DNA of 64,000 bases, from positions 59,639 through 123,638 of the forward strand of contig QCJC01000006.1 in the NCBI GenBank assembly GCA_003216275.1. Reading direction: 5' to 3'. A model generated the notes under the pieces. The model did no database searches, was not told where the DNA came from, and saw only the letters and a list, made by a program, of their open reading frames with translations. Both the position numbers and the translations under genes were made by a program. This DNA comes from Prochlorococcus sp. AG-402-P18 (lineage in GTDB: Bacteria; Cyanobacteriota; Cyanobacteriia; PCC-6307; Cyanobiaceae). Shown piece after piece: positions 27,319-35,898 of this stretch; positions within the stretch are counted from its first letter, which is position 1, and every line of letters starts with the position of its first letter.

Positions 27319-27390
27319 ACCCTCATCGTCTGATTAACGATAGAAGTTGGCAGTGTTTACGTGAATATTTAGATGGCTAAATTATGATTC

Positions 27391-27507
27391 TCATTCAACT
27401 AAAGGGTTAAATCCCAAAAATTCAAAAAATTGATCCTTACCAATTTCAATAAGATAGGACAAGTCATGATAATGAATTGGAATGCTTAGAGGTTTATATC
27501 TGCTCAT
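27391..27507 (-). CDS. Hypothetical protein, 38 aa
   Basis: Encodes MSRYKPLSIPIHYHDLSYLI then EIGKDQFFEFLGFNPLVE. The frame is open for 27 further codons upstream without a good start. It follows the MSGDN gene. Plausible but short. Confidence 0.4.
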   Translation of the reverse strand: MSRYKPLSIPIHYHDLSYLIEIGKDQFFEFLGFNPLVE

Positions 27508-27563
27508 TGGAACCAAAAGCCCTCCAACAGAAGAGTTATCTTTTTTTTTATAAAGATTAAACG

Positions 27564-27704
27564 CTAAGCTACTTTATGAGTATTTTCAATGGATTCATCT
27601 AATTCTTTGTATTTTTGCTCAAAGTAAATAATCTTTTTTGTTTCTGTCATTTCATCGGAATAAAATTTAACTGCTAAATGAGAAAGCAAATTGTCTCCAC
27701 TCAT
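27564..27704 (-). CDS. MSGDN-family small protein, 46 aa
   Basis: N terminus MSGDNLLSHLAVKFYSDEMT matches the gene at 9.0 kb (MSGDN..KFYSEEVTDTK). The remainder is a charged helix (FEQKYKELDESIENTHK). Function unknown. Confidence 0.6.
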   Translation of the reverse strand: MSGDNLLSHLAVKFYSDEMTETKKIIYFEQKYKELDESIENTHKVA

Positions 27705-27871
27705 CAATTAATCATTCAATACTATATTCATTAAACCGAAAGAACAACGATTAGGCCAGGCTAAACACATTTACTTTTAAGATCTTGTTAACTTTCTAGT
27801 AGGAATTCGAAAATCAGTCTACAAACCTTATTATGAAATAAGAGGGAAATGAATCAACTCTGCTAATCAAG

Positions 27872-27887
27872 TATAAATACCTGAGTG
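27872..27887 (+). promoter_or_regulatory. Shared upstream motif, copy 3
   Basis: TATAAATACCTGAGTG, about 68 bases before CLxFGxC member 3. One C-for-T change from copy 2. Confidence 0.5.
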
Positions 27888-27954
27888 TTTACTCTCTTGG
27901 TATCATTGCCAAAAGAGTAGTAGATGTGTAATAAGGCTCTTTAAAGGTTTCACA

Positions 27955-28143
27955 ATGTCCAACAGAAATCGATTTGCCCAATTAAGCACTGAAGCAGTTG
28001 AAAACGCTGCTCACAATGTTCTGACTCAACTTGCTGAAAGACTTAATCTCTCAAAGCACCAATCCCGAAATGATGAGGAATTGGAGTGCTTGCAATTTGG
28101 CATCTGTTCTTATGAGCCACAACCACAAAGGGTAACTTTTTAG
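27955..28143 (+). CDS. Small CLxFGxC-motif protein, member 3 (62 aa)
   Basis: A helical N-terminal half (RFAQLSTEAVENAAHNVLTQ LAERLNL) leads to NDEELECLQFGICSYEPQPQ. It is the longest of the three family members. Unlike the others it is followed 9 bases later by a 25-residue single-helix peptide gene, suggesting a two-gene unit. If the family is a peptide precursor, the small helix could be an immunity or export partner; this is inference only. Confidence 0.7.
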   Translation: MSNRNRFAQLSTEAVENAAHNVLTQLAERLNLSKHQSRNDEELECLQFGICSYEPQPQRVTF

Positions 28144-28152
28144 GAATAAATA

Positions 28153-28230
28153 ATGAAAATCATCGAACTACTCTTATTATTTTCGTCATTGTCATTGACA
28201 TTCTTAGGCTTTTCATTTCTCATCATTTAG
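28153..28230 (+). CDS. Single-helix mini-peptide, 25 aa
   Basis: Encodes MKIIELLLLFSSLSLTFLGF SFLII. AGGAA lies 8 bases before the ATG, just after the stop of CLxFGxC member 3. Entirely hydrophobic apart from the start. Confidence 0.4.
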   Translation: MKIIELLLLFSSLSLTFLGFSFLII

Positions 28231-28398
28231 ATTATTTAGAATCGTCAATCATTTCTAGATGGATCTAGAAAAAAGATAGCTATAGAATCTGATAGAACAG
28301 ACAACTAAATCAATTTTGTATATTTAAGGATTACTAAAAGCTAAATAAATTAATCAAGGCAATAAGCGTTACTTTTATTGCTGAATAGAGCAATTTAT

Positions 28399-28785
28399 TT
28401 ATTTGTTATCCGAATCCTCTAGTAGATCCGAATATTCAGGAGTAGGTGATATTGGCAACTCAGAAGCGCTATTAGTAGACCTGACTAACAAAGCAGTTAA
28501 TTCTTTTGTCCTTTTATTGTTAATTACATTGCTCCCGTGAGCTGAAACAGCTGACCCAGCAACGAAAATAGAAATTGGCTTCCACCAAGGTAAAGACTGA
28601 AAGTCATTCTTTTCTACTTCTGACCACAAAAAACCTAACCCAATCAAAACTCCAAATACAGCACCAGACCATTGGCATATTTCGCCAGAAATAGATTTAG
28701 AATTTTCAGCGGCAATGATTTGATCTTCCATTTGATTAGAAATCCGAGAATAAAGGACATAATCTCTCAATTTACATAAAAACAC
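28399..28785 (-). CDS. Membrane protein, 128 aa
   Basis: Two transmembrane helices (WSGAVFGVLIGLGFLWSEVE; WWKPISIFVAGSAVSAHG) joined by a short polar loop, with polar tails at both ends. The start may be the Met at residue 19 (28731). Not recognised. Confidence 0.6.
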   Translation of the reverse strand: MFLCKLRDYVLYSRISNQMEDQIIAAENSKSISGEICQWSGAVFGVLIGLGFLWSEVEKNDFQSLPWWKPISIFVAGSAVSAHGSNVINNKRTKELTALLVRSTNSASELPISPTPEYSDLLEDSDNK

Positions 28786-29103
28786 TTTTTAAAACTAATG
28801 AAAATAAGTAATTCATCCAATTTGCTCCAATAATCATCTTAAGCCTTAAACAAATGATCATCCTACTCAAAACTATTTATTCCAATTGCTGCTTGTCTTT
28901 TAGTAGATAGAAATAGGTTGTTCTCATTTAAGAAAAGCATACATTAATAAAAATAAACATATATAGAGAACTTAAAAGGAATCTACTATCTACATTGATT
29001 AGACAATGAGAAGATTAGTTCTTCACGGGATAGAGTTATTAGTGGAGCTTAATAAAGATTTGAACTATATTTAAAGTCATCTATCAATTTCATATACATA
29101 GAA
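28786..29103. other. 318-base intergenic region
   Basis: AT-rich. A 22-codon plus-strand frame from 29006 is too short to support. Confidence 0.4.
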
Positions 29104-29259
29104 ATGAAGAAAAAGCCGAAAGCAAAAAAAATAATAGCAAAACAAGAAATACAACCAGAAAGAAGCAATAATCTCATTTTTGGTGGTGTTATCCTTGCAA
29201 TGAGTTCTATAGGACTATTAATTTTTGTACTTAGCGAAAAGGTATTTCATTTGAGTTAG
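29104..29259 (+). CDS. Small membrane protein, 51 aa
   Basis: Highly basic start (MKKKPKAKKIIAKQEIQPER) followed by one helix (LIFGGVILAMSSIGLLIFVL). Typical tail-anchored layout. Not recognised. Confidence 0.5.
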   Translation: MKKKPKAKKIIAKQEIQPERSNNLIFGGVILAMSSIGLLIFVLSEKVFHLS

Positions 29260-29975
29260 GCAACAGAATATTTATAGACCTAAAAGTAACGACCAATAAA
29301 CTTATCAATGATAATCATAATCAAGACCTTTATAAATTGACCAATTACTCTCAAACAAACGAAACTGGGAGATCGGATCCAATAGACTACACAAATAAGA
29401 ATCGGAACCAACCAAAGTCTCAAAAATTCATATAGCTAAAATTAAAAGTAGGTAGAAATCCGATAAATAGCTAGCTAAAAATTACACTTGAATAGAGAAA
29501 AAATAATAAAAGTAAATCAGTAGTTTTCATGTCACTCAGAAACCTCAAGAAGATTAGAGTCAAGACAATAAAATCACTTCCTTAAGAGCTCGATCAAATG
29601 GGAATGTGTAGAAACCGGGTGTTTTTTTAATGTTCTACACACCAATCGAACAAAAAAAAAATAGATCTGTGAGCGATTGCTTTTCGGTTACAAGGTTTGG
29701 TTTGTTTAATCTGAATGGGATGAAGCCCGTCCAGAGAAAAAAACCACGAAGTTGCAGTTTTGGTTAATTAGTCAACAAGAGGAGATTACTAGCTCCACAA
29801 AAAATTATTAATGATTTTGATTATCTTATTCCTAAAGACAAGTTTCTGATCTCAAGGTAAAAATAGTCATAACTTCTCAAGTCAAATAAAATCCTGACTG
29901 TATTAATACAAAATAACTAACTATAGAATTTAGAAAAGGATTTAAATTATTAATTAAAATTAGATTATGGGAAAG
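29260..29975. other. 716-base gene-poor region
   Basis: Holds the inverted repeat at 29605 and, near 29.70-29.81 kb, a plus-strand stretch reading SEWDEARPEKKTTKLQFWLI after an in-frame stop, probably an eroded gene. Nothing else is supported. Confidence 0.4.
29605..29641. repeat. Inverted repeat TGTGTAGAA/TTCTACACA
   Basis: Perfect 9-bp arms around 19 bases that include seven T. It could be an operator, a cruciform or a weak terminator. Confidence 0.6.
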
Positions 29976-30062
29976 CTATTGACCATGACAGATACATCTG
30001 CCGCCCTTCCAGGCCGAACATTTTTTCTTTTTACACTTCTTTTTTTTCTTCTTATCCCCCAT
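29976..30062 (-). CDS. Cys-rich basic mini-protein, 28 aa
   Basis: Encodes MGDKKKKKKCKKKKCSAWKG followed by GRCICHGQ. Four cysteines and a His (C-x4-C ... C-x-C-H) with ten lysines suggest a tiny metal-binding or nucleic-acid-contacting peptide. The frame is intact through an A8 run. A plus-strand frame covers it but is only a hydrophobic shadow. Confidence 0.5.
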   Translation of the reverse strand: MGDKKKKKKCKKKKCSAWKGGRCICHGQ

Positions 30063-30074
30063 GAAAAATAGTAC

Positions 30075-30269
30075 CTATACAAATAAATATGTTACTTCTT
30101 TAAATATATGAACTTTGACATAACCAAGAAAATCGCTATTCACAATAAAAAGTTGAAAAGGAGTACTTTTTTTTCGATCTCTTTTTCTATGTAGCATCTT
30201 TGCAATTTCAACAAAAACGACTTCAGAAAAACAAAACAAAATCATCCGTATCACTTTTACAAGCTCCAT
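30075..30269 (-). CDS. Hypothetical protein, 64 aa
   Basis: Hydrophobic N terminus (VIRMILFCFSEVVFVEIAKM), a basic stretch (HRKRDRKKS) and a beta-like tail. It ends 12 bases upstream of the Cys-rich mini-gene. Moderately convincing. Confidence 0.4.
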   Translation of the reverse strand: MELVKVIRMILFCFSEVVFVEIAKMLHRKRDRKKSTPFQLFIVNSDFLGYVKVHIFKEVTYLFV

Positions 30270-30367
30270 ATTGTAATCATAGCTATTAGTAAATAAGAAT
30301 GGTTCATATTGCCCCTGGAAAATTAATCAAAGATTAAACATCACCGGAATCTCATTTTCCTAGATTT

Positions 30368-30550
30368 TTATTGGTTGTAATACCTAACCAGATCAAAAAT
30401 CAAAAAGATCACAAATCCAACTGCAAGTATTATTGGCAAGATCTGACTTCTACGCAGTTTTTGGAAGATATTAGAATTCACTTCCTTTTTTTCTTTTTTC
30501 ATTATTTTGGGTGGCAATCCCTTTTCCTTTCTTCTTTTAGCTTCTCCCAT
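30368..30550 (-). CDS. MGEAKRRK-type small membrane protein (DUF2839-like)
   Basis: 60 aa. The start MGEAKRRKEKGLPPK is typical of a cyanobacterial small-protein family I recall as DUF2839. A C-terminal helix (ILPIILAVGFVIFLIFDLVR) makes it tail-anchored. A degraded relative lies at 40.75-40.92 kb. Function unknown. Confidence 0.65.
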   Translation of the reverse strand: MGEAKRRKEKGLPPKIMKKEKKEVNSNIFQKLRRSQILPIILAVGFVIFLIFDLVRYYNQ

Positions 30551-30896
30551 GGATTTTAATTATTTCGATCACTTACAATCATGACTGTTTTAAAGTAAGA
30601 TAATTGATTCGTTAAGATTTTATTCTTAAATTTTCTAGTATTATTTTTTCAGGTTTTCCATTCATTCAATAAGCGATTTTGAAAGTACTAAAATTAGCAA
30701 GCGAATTTGCTGCAGATAACTATAGAGAATAATGATTTGTACAGAATCATTAGCAGTTGTTATTTGAAGATCTTTTGCTTAACTACAGATAAAAATAATT
30801 TTTAAAGGAAGCCAAGCAAGCCTAAAAACAAATATATAGACAATTAAAGATTACATCTAATAAATAAGTGGAGTAAAATCTATTAATTATATAATT
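30551..30896. other. 346-base intergenic region
   Basis: AT-rich, nothing identified. Confidence 0.4.
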
Positions 30897-31217
30897 CTAA
30901 TTAAGCAATAGAGAGGATTCTCTATATAGCATTTTCCTTACCAAATCTATGGACAGCTTAAATATATTATCAACAAAAGAACTGAGGCCAAGATCAATGA
31001 ATATATATAAAACTAGAGAAATGCAAAAAATTGCATAGAAAATTAGGTGGCAAATAAATGTATTTATAAAATTTTCATTATCATTTGATGAAACTGTTTG
31101 GAATTGATTCAATTTAGATGAAGTAAAATCATTTATTGAATTAACACCTGCAGACTCAACCATTCCGAACTGAACTAATTCCTGCTCCTTCACTTCTGGC
31201 GTGGCAAAAGAAGTCAT
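30897..31217 (-). CDS. Membrane protein, 106 aa
   Basis: Polar N-terminal half (PEVKEQELVQFGMVESAGV), one long helix (FICHLIFYAIFCISLVLYIF IDL), then an amphipathic C-terminal helix. Not recognised. Confidence 0.6.
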   Translation of the reverse strand: MTSFATPEVKEQELVQFGMVESAGVNSINDFTSSKLNQFQTVSSNDNENFINTFICHLIFYAIFCISLVLYIFIDLGLSSFVDNIFKLSIDLVRKMLYRESSLLLN

Positions 31218-31289
31218 CTTAGTATTGTCTTACTAACACCTACAATACTTTCCAATTGATAAGTTTGGCTTATTAGTATAGTTTTCTTT

Positions 31290-31430
31290 CTATAACTTGT
31301 TCAAATAAGCCATTGTCTCAAGATCTTTCTGCAACATGAGAGGAACTTTTTGAACATCAAACCGCTTTTTTGTCTTGGCAATCTTTTTTTTCAAGAAATC
31401 AAAGATGAACATAAAATAAAAGCTTTTCAT
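31290..31430 (-). CDS. Hypothetical basic protein, 46 aa
   Basis: Aromatic N terminus (MKSFYFMFIFDFLKKKIAKT) and a helical tail (VPLMLQKDLETMAYLNKL). Intact frame through an A8 run. Not recognised. Confidence 0.45.
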   Translation of the reverse strand: MKSFYFMFIFDFLKKKIAKTKKRFDVQKVPLMLQKDLETMAYLNKL

Positions 31431-31512
31431 TATTCAATCAAAGGTCTTATAAAAATCAACTCGTTACAAATACTTACTAATCAGGCTAATATATTTAATT
31501 TCAACTTTCAGA

Positions 31513-31713
31513 TTATTTTTTAAAAAGAGAGCTCTTTACACCAGCTTGTTCCCATTTTTTAATAGTTGGCCTAAGGAATGACATGGGAAGAGCTGTCACT
31601 AGGGCAAATGAAACAACAAGTATCAAGTCAGTCGTAAAATGATTTATTCCAAGATCCGCGCCAGCGAGCCAGAGCCAAGGGAACGCAGAGGCTAGGAAGG
31701 AAGAAACAAGCAT
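31513..31713 (-). CDS. Small membrane protein, 66 aa
   Basis: Two helices (LASAFPWLWLAGADLGI; DLILVVSFALVTALPMSFL) and a basic tail. Probably plasma or thylakoid membrane. Not recognised. Confidence 0.6.
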   Translation of the reverse strand: MLVSSFLASAFPWLWLAGADLGINHFTTDLILVVSFALVTALPMSFLRPTIKKWEQAGVKSSLFKK

Positions 31714-32475
31714 TACATCTCTTAATGTTCAAAATTAACAATATTAGACTAATGCATCAAAAGCTTCATTTCTTAGTAAAAATTATTAGTCCAATTCAGT
31801 TATGAAATGTTTGTATAGCTTGAAGGCTAAAAACAATAATTATTAATGAGACACAGCACTATCCATGAATGTCATATTGAATTCTATTTAATTAACCCAT
31901 CGTAATTTATCCAATTATTGATATTCAGAACTCTCAAAAACGTCAATAGCATCATGATTAGCAGGTAATTCAATAAGAATGATAATCACCTCCATGAAAT
32001 TCAACAGTATCAAATAAACGACCAAACTATAAAGCACTAGCTTCTTCTACTAGAGAGAAATGTCGTCAATTAGATGTCATACAACTAATCACTTCTGCGG
32101 AATAATTCAAGAAGTGATTGATTCGAGAAAAAGAAATCCAATATTCATATACAATGTACTAATAGAAATCAAAAGCAGAGTAAATTTAATTGGTCAAAAG
32201 GTTTATATATTTCGAGACGAGAAGATTGAATCCTCACACTAAGTCAACAATAAACACAAACGAAACCTCAGGTATATTAGAGGCCATAACACTATATATA
32301 GCTTTTCTAGTAAAATTGGATTCCCAAGGAATGCTTATGGTGCCGCAAAATCGGTTACTATTACAGCTCATTATTTCTAAAAGCCATCACTCCAAATCAA
32401 CCCAATCTATAGATAATTAATAAGGTCTTTGTAATTATTTTAATTCAGATCAAAAAACTAGTAAAGTATAAATAT
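31714..32475. other. 762-base region with only weak frames
   Basis: Two overlapping plus-strand frames (32060-32242 and 32190-32420) both look unconvincing. A minus-strand stretch near 31.92-32.02 kb reads FDTVEFHGGDYHSY before a stop, with another plausible piece (ELPANHDAIDVFESSEYQ) in a shifted frame. This is probably a decayed gene. Confidence 0.35.
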
Positions 32476-32775
32476 ATGGTATTTGGTTTTAAGATGCCAT
32501 TAAATAAAAACACAGGGCTAGTTCCATGGGACTACAAAATTGGTGAAAGTAACTATCAAAAAGAGCCTTGGATCCTAAAAAAAGGAAAGGAATATATAAC
32601 CATTGAGAAAGATGCTAGTAATAAATCGAATTTCTTTCTTCAAAAAGATAAAGAGAAGCGTCTATCTTTAAGTGCTTTACAAGCCAGAATGACTTATCAT
32701 CAACTTATTGAATTCGGCTATAAGCTCCAGAAGCCAAAGAAAAAACGATCAACTAATAAAGTTCAGAATGAGTAA
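32476..32775 (+). CDS. Hypothetical protein, 99 aa
   Basis: Soluble, basic. Central beta-rich piece (EPWILKKGKEYITIEKDASN) and a helical end (SALQARMTYHQLIEFGYKLQ) with a Lys-rich tail. Not recognised; looks like a real conserved protein. Confidence 0.65.
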   Translation: MVFGFKMPLNKNTGLVPWDYKIGESNYQKEPWILKKGKEYITIEKDASNKSNFFLQKDKEKRLSLSALQARMTYHQLIEFGYKLQKPKKKRSTNKVQNE

Positions 32776-33069
32776 GGAATTTGAAGTTGACTGTTTAATG
32801 CTTGTGCAGAACAAGAAAAATCATTTTCAACAAAATACTAAGTAAGTTAATACCTTCTTCTTCTCACACAACCTCTAGTTAAACCATGAATATGTGCTAT
32901 GGATTTTGACATAACAAAATAGAGGTGATAATACTCCCGCATTAAGACGGGTTTACAATTTGCTATCGATTCCTTTAGATCAGATATAGAGCACTCAAGT
33001 AAAGCTAAGAATTAAAAGTTTAAAAGCTCTTGATTGAAAAACCATTGCCAAGTAACAAAGGTGATAACA

Positions 33070-33273
33070 ATGAAAAATGAAATTCAGAAAAACCAAAACA
33101 TTCAGAATGATGATTTACGAAAGAGATCACAGGCTGAGATGCAAAGAAGGTTTGTTAATTTGCAATTCAAGAGAAGTGAGTTAGAGAGGCAGCTAAAAAG
33201 AGTTAATGAAGTACTCTCTTTCTTAGGCAGAGAAATGGATGAAGATCGCACATACGACCAACTTTACAAGTAG
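33070..33273 (+). CDS. Coiled-coil protein, 67 aa
   Basis: Start ATG at 33070 with AAGGTGAT about 6 bases upstream; an upstream TTG at 33034 is less likely. Strong coiled coil (RRFVNLQFKRSELERQLKRV NEVL). Not recognised. Confidence 0.6.
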   Translation: MKNEIQKNQNIQNDDLRKRSQAEMQRRFVNLQFKRSELERQLKRVNEVLSFLGREMDEDRTYDQLYK

Positions 33274-33416
33274 TCGTAGATATATACGTAACAACAAACT
33301 AATCCTCGACACCTTACTTTGATCGATATAAGTTTAAATACTCTAATAAGTTTTATTTAGTTACTCTTGAGACGTCTAAAATATTTAGCTTTATTCGATA
33401 TAGCTAATAACTACTA

Positions 33417-33683
33417 ATGAAAGACAATCAACTAAATGCTTTAATCGATGAAGTATCGCATACATCTGGTCTAAAACAAAAAATAGAGTCCTCTAGCTCA
33501 GAGTTAGTCCAATTAGCTAATCAAGCAGGTTACAAACTTACGAACAATGAAACCAAAGATTTTCTCTCTAAGTTGAGGCAACTTACTCAAGAAGATGAAA
33601 CGAACATGCCTCCGCTAGTTGTATTGATAATGGCCTATTTAAATTTGCTATTCCCTGAATACGAGAACACAGACTCCATATAA
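33417..33683 (+). CDS. Nif11-like protein, 88 aa
   Basis: Residues about 5-50 fit the Nif11 leader pattern: a short helix (LNALIDEVSHTSGLKQKIE) then SELVQLANQAGYKLTNNETK, the E-L-x-x-L-A-x-x-A-G-[YF]-x-[IL] turn. Nif11 proteins serve as leaders for ribosomal peptides or as stand-alone small proteins. The tail (LVVLIMAYLNLLFPEY) is hydrophobic, with no GG site and no Cys/Ser/Thr-rich core, so a lanthipeptide precursor is unlikely. Confidence 0.55.
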   Translation: MKDNQLNALIDEVSHTSGLKQKIESSSSELVQLANQAGYKLTNNETKDFLSKLRQLTQEDETNMPPLVVLIMAYLNLLFPEYENTDSI

Positions 33684-33787
33684 ATCAAACACATATCGCT
33701 TCAAATATTTTTAAATTATAAGTTTTATAAGCCTTAACCAATGAAATAGCTAGATATTAATTATATTGTTGTTATATGCAGAGTTGT

Positions 33788-33828
33788 ACAACAATTATTT
33801 TTTTTATTTAAGAAAAAATAATTATTGT
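33788..33828. repeat. AT-rich inverted repeat
   Basis: Sixteen-base arms ACAACAATTATTTTTT / AAAAAATAATTATTGT, one mismatch, nine-base loop. It may terminate the Nif11-like transcript or the opposite one. Confidence 0.55.
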
Positions 33829-33905
33829 ATAGTTATTTGATTTTTTGATGCCTTTTTTGATCTGCTCGCTTAAGTAAGCGTAGTAATCAGACATAACTAT
33901 AAACA

Positions 33906-34298
33906 ATGAAGTATTTAAAAGAATGGAAAGAAGGAGCTTTAATCAATATATTGATTTTTTTCCTAATTATTTTTTCGAGTATTAATATTAAGCTCTCTGC
34001 AGAAGAAATAAACTGGACAGAAGTTGCCAATACAAATAGCGAAAAGCAATTTATAGAAACTAAGTCAATAAAATATAATAACAATAATCAGCTTTCAGTT
34101 TCAACTAAATACTCTCAGGTTAACTCTGATGATCAAAAGATTATTAAATCAAGCTCATATTTAATGGCTATTGATTGTGAGAATAGATTATTTAGTAAGC
34201 TTCCATTAAATAGTGAGTTAAAACAAGTACAAAAATGGAGTAAACCCTCCAATAATAAATTGATTAAAAATACAATCATTAAAAGTTGTTCTTATTAG
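33906..34298 (+). CDS. Secreted protein, 130 aa (adhesin-E-like fold possible)
   Basis: Signal peptide (ILIFFLIIFSSINIKLSAEE). The mature part has NWTEVANTNSEKQFIETKSI, a beta-rich region, and IDCENRLF with a second Cys near the end. The W-x-x-[VI] ... [YF]-I-[DE]-x-x-[ST]-I ... D-C pattern resembles the surface-adhesin E family; this is a weak call. Periplasmic or surface location. Confidence 0.55.
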   Translation: MKYLKEWKEGALINILIFFLIIFSSINIKLSAEEINWTEVANTNSEKQFIETKSIKYNNNNQLSVSTKYSQVNSDDQKIIKSSSYLMAIDCENRLFSKLPLNSELKQVQKWSKPSNNKLIKNTIIKSCSY

Positions 34299-34427
34299 AC
34301 CTTGAAAGGTTTTTGTATCTCCATATCTTTTGTCATAAAATATTGATCTTGAAACTAATATTAAACTTATTAGGATAATTAGATTAACCACTATAAATAA
34401 AAAAAATCTAAAAATATTTGCATTCAT
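34218..34427 (-). CDS. Possible small membrane protein, 69 aa
   Basis: N-terminal helix MNANIFRFFLFIVVNLIILI is convincing, but the last 27 codons overlap the convergent secreted-protein gene. It begins just after a terminator on its strand. The true end may have been lost. Confidence 0.4.
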   Translation of the reverse strand: MNANIFRFFLFIVVNLIILISLILVSRSIFYDKRYGDTKTFQGLIRTTFNDCIFNQFIIGGFTPFLYLF

Positions 34428-34429
34428 AA

Positions 34430-34452
34430 AAAAGCTGCAAATTTTGCAGCTT
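34430..34452 (-). terminator. Rho-independent terminator (minus strand)
   Basis: On the minus strand: AAGCTGCAAAATTTGCAGC followed by six T. Closes the transcript of the gene at 34505-34642. Confidence 0.8.
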
Positions 34453-34504
34453 ATAGACAGGTGATGAATTGGAATTATCGAACTAAATTCTTAGATTTAA
34501 TTCT

Positions 34505-34642
34505 CTAACCAAATAAAGCTGAAGCTACACCAGCGACAGCGACTACTAAGCCACCCCATTTAATTACAGCTTGATCCTTATCATAAGTATTTGAGACAAG
34601 GATAGCTGCGAGAAGGATCTCTACAAGGTTCTCATTAATCAT
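34505..34642 (-). CDS. Small membrane protein, 45 aa
   Basis: Encodes MINENLVEILLAAILVSNTY and a second helix (WGGLVVAVAGVASALFG). Followed by a clear terminator. Not recognised. Confidence 0.55.
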   Translation of the reverse strand: MINENLVEILLAAILVSNTYDKDQAVIKWGGLVVAVAGVASALFG

Positions 34643-35133
34643 GTGTTTAAGAAAGAAAAGTATTCTTTGATACTATTTTTAGCTGTTGTTTGATAGAACG
34701 TCCACTAAATATGAAGTATGCAACTAACAAATTAACCAGATTTGAGTAATCAACAGGATCCTCAAGACTAGGAATGGCGGTATGTAGCGAAATCAAGCTG
34801 GTTTGAATGCTTTATTTTGTGCCTTATCTCAAACCAATATATTCTCTCTATTTCTTATATTGGTAAACCTTCCAAGAAATTTGCCTGCGAATAGAAGCAG
34901 CATTGCTCTTAGAGTAAATTTAGAACACTGAATCAAAATAAATTCAACCAAACCTGAAATGGATAAATCTATTCAAGGCGAACATATGGAAAAATTGGTA
35001 ATTCTGATAGGGCAAGATGTATCAGATCACAAGACTATTACTTAATTCTGGCGATAAAAAGCTCATAACGTTACATTAAATACAATTTGATTTCACTTAT
35101 TGATAGATGCTTTATTTCATCAAATTAATGATC
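34643..35133. other. 490-base intergenic region
   Basis: A 28-codon plus-strand frame at 34959-35045 (MDKSIQGEHMEKLVILIGQD) is the only candidate and remains doubtful. Confidence 0.35.
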
Positions 35134-35298
35134 ATGACCAAAAAACTCACACATAAATACGCATTCGCGCTGTTAAAAATGAAAAACGCTGAAGGTAGAA
35201 ATGAATATATGGATTTAGCTAAAGAGGCAAATCTCTTATGGCATCAAATAGTTTGCCAGAAATCTAAAAATATACCTCGTATTAATTGCCGAGCCTAA
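35134..35298 (+). CDS. Hypothetical protein, 54 aa
   Basis: Start chosen at the ATG at 35134 (MTKKLTHKYAFALLKMKNAE). The N terminus HKYAFALLK recalls the YAFELVK family. GRNEYMDLAKEANLLWHQI matches the end of the 24958-25221 product. Function unknown. Confidence 0.5.
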   Translation: MTKKLTHKYAFALLKMKNAEGRNEYMDLAKEANLLWHQIVCQKSKNIPRINCRA

Positions 35299-35898
35299 TC
35301 ATAGATATCTTCTTTATAATAAGAAATTATATCTTGAAAAACCTGATCCTAAATAAATATAAGAGTAAAGTTCAGCTCAAAAAATAACCTTGCCATTCAA
35401 ATACCAAATCATTCAATAGCCTGAGGATCTTTAATAATACTGAAGAATTCAAAGCAATCAAATCAAGGGGTAAGAAGGGAAACAGATCACTATATTTAGT
35501 TAAATTTAGAAGTATCAAAAGATAATTTCATTATACCCTTTTTACATACTTAACTAATCAGTAACCTGGACATAAATAATCAAATCTTTATAATATATCT
35601 CAATATTTTTATATTAATGGCTGATAATAGAACTATAGAAAAAGAGCATTTGATAAGATTTTTTGCTTCTTAAAATAAATTAAGATCAATATTGAAATTC
35701 ATGCTATCAGAGATTGGTAATGAATAAACTTCTTCTTATTATTCATCGGTCTCCTCCTCTTCATTAATAATAAAATAGACATCACAAAAAAACTTACTTA
35801 GGAAAAGATAACAATAAAAAGGAATATATTTGTTAGTTTATATTATATAGATTTGGTCGTAATTAATAAGTTATTTCTTTTCCGTAGATATAAAATCT
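35299..35898. other. 600-base gene-poor region
   Basis: Very AT-rich. Near 35719 a start (MNKLLLI) runs into an out-of-frame hydrophobic stretch (LFIGLLLFINNK), possibly an eroded membrane gene. Otherwise empty. Confidence 0.35.

Noticed and set aside
32060..32420. Two overlapping plus-strand frames
   Set aside because: They overlap each other in different frames and neither has a good start or natural composition.
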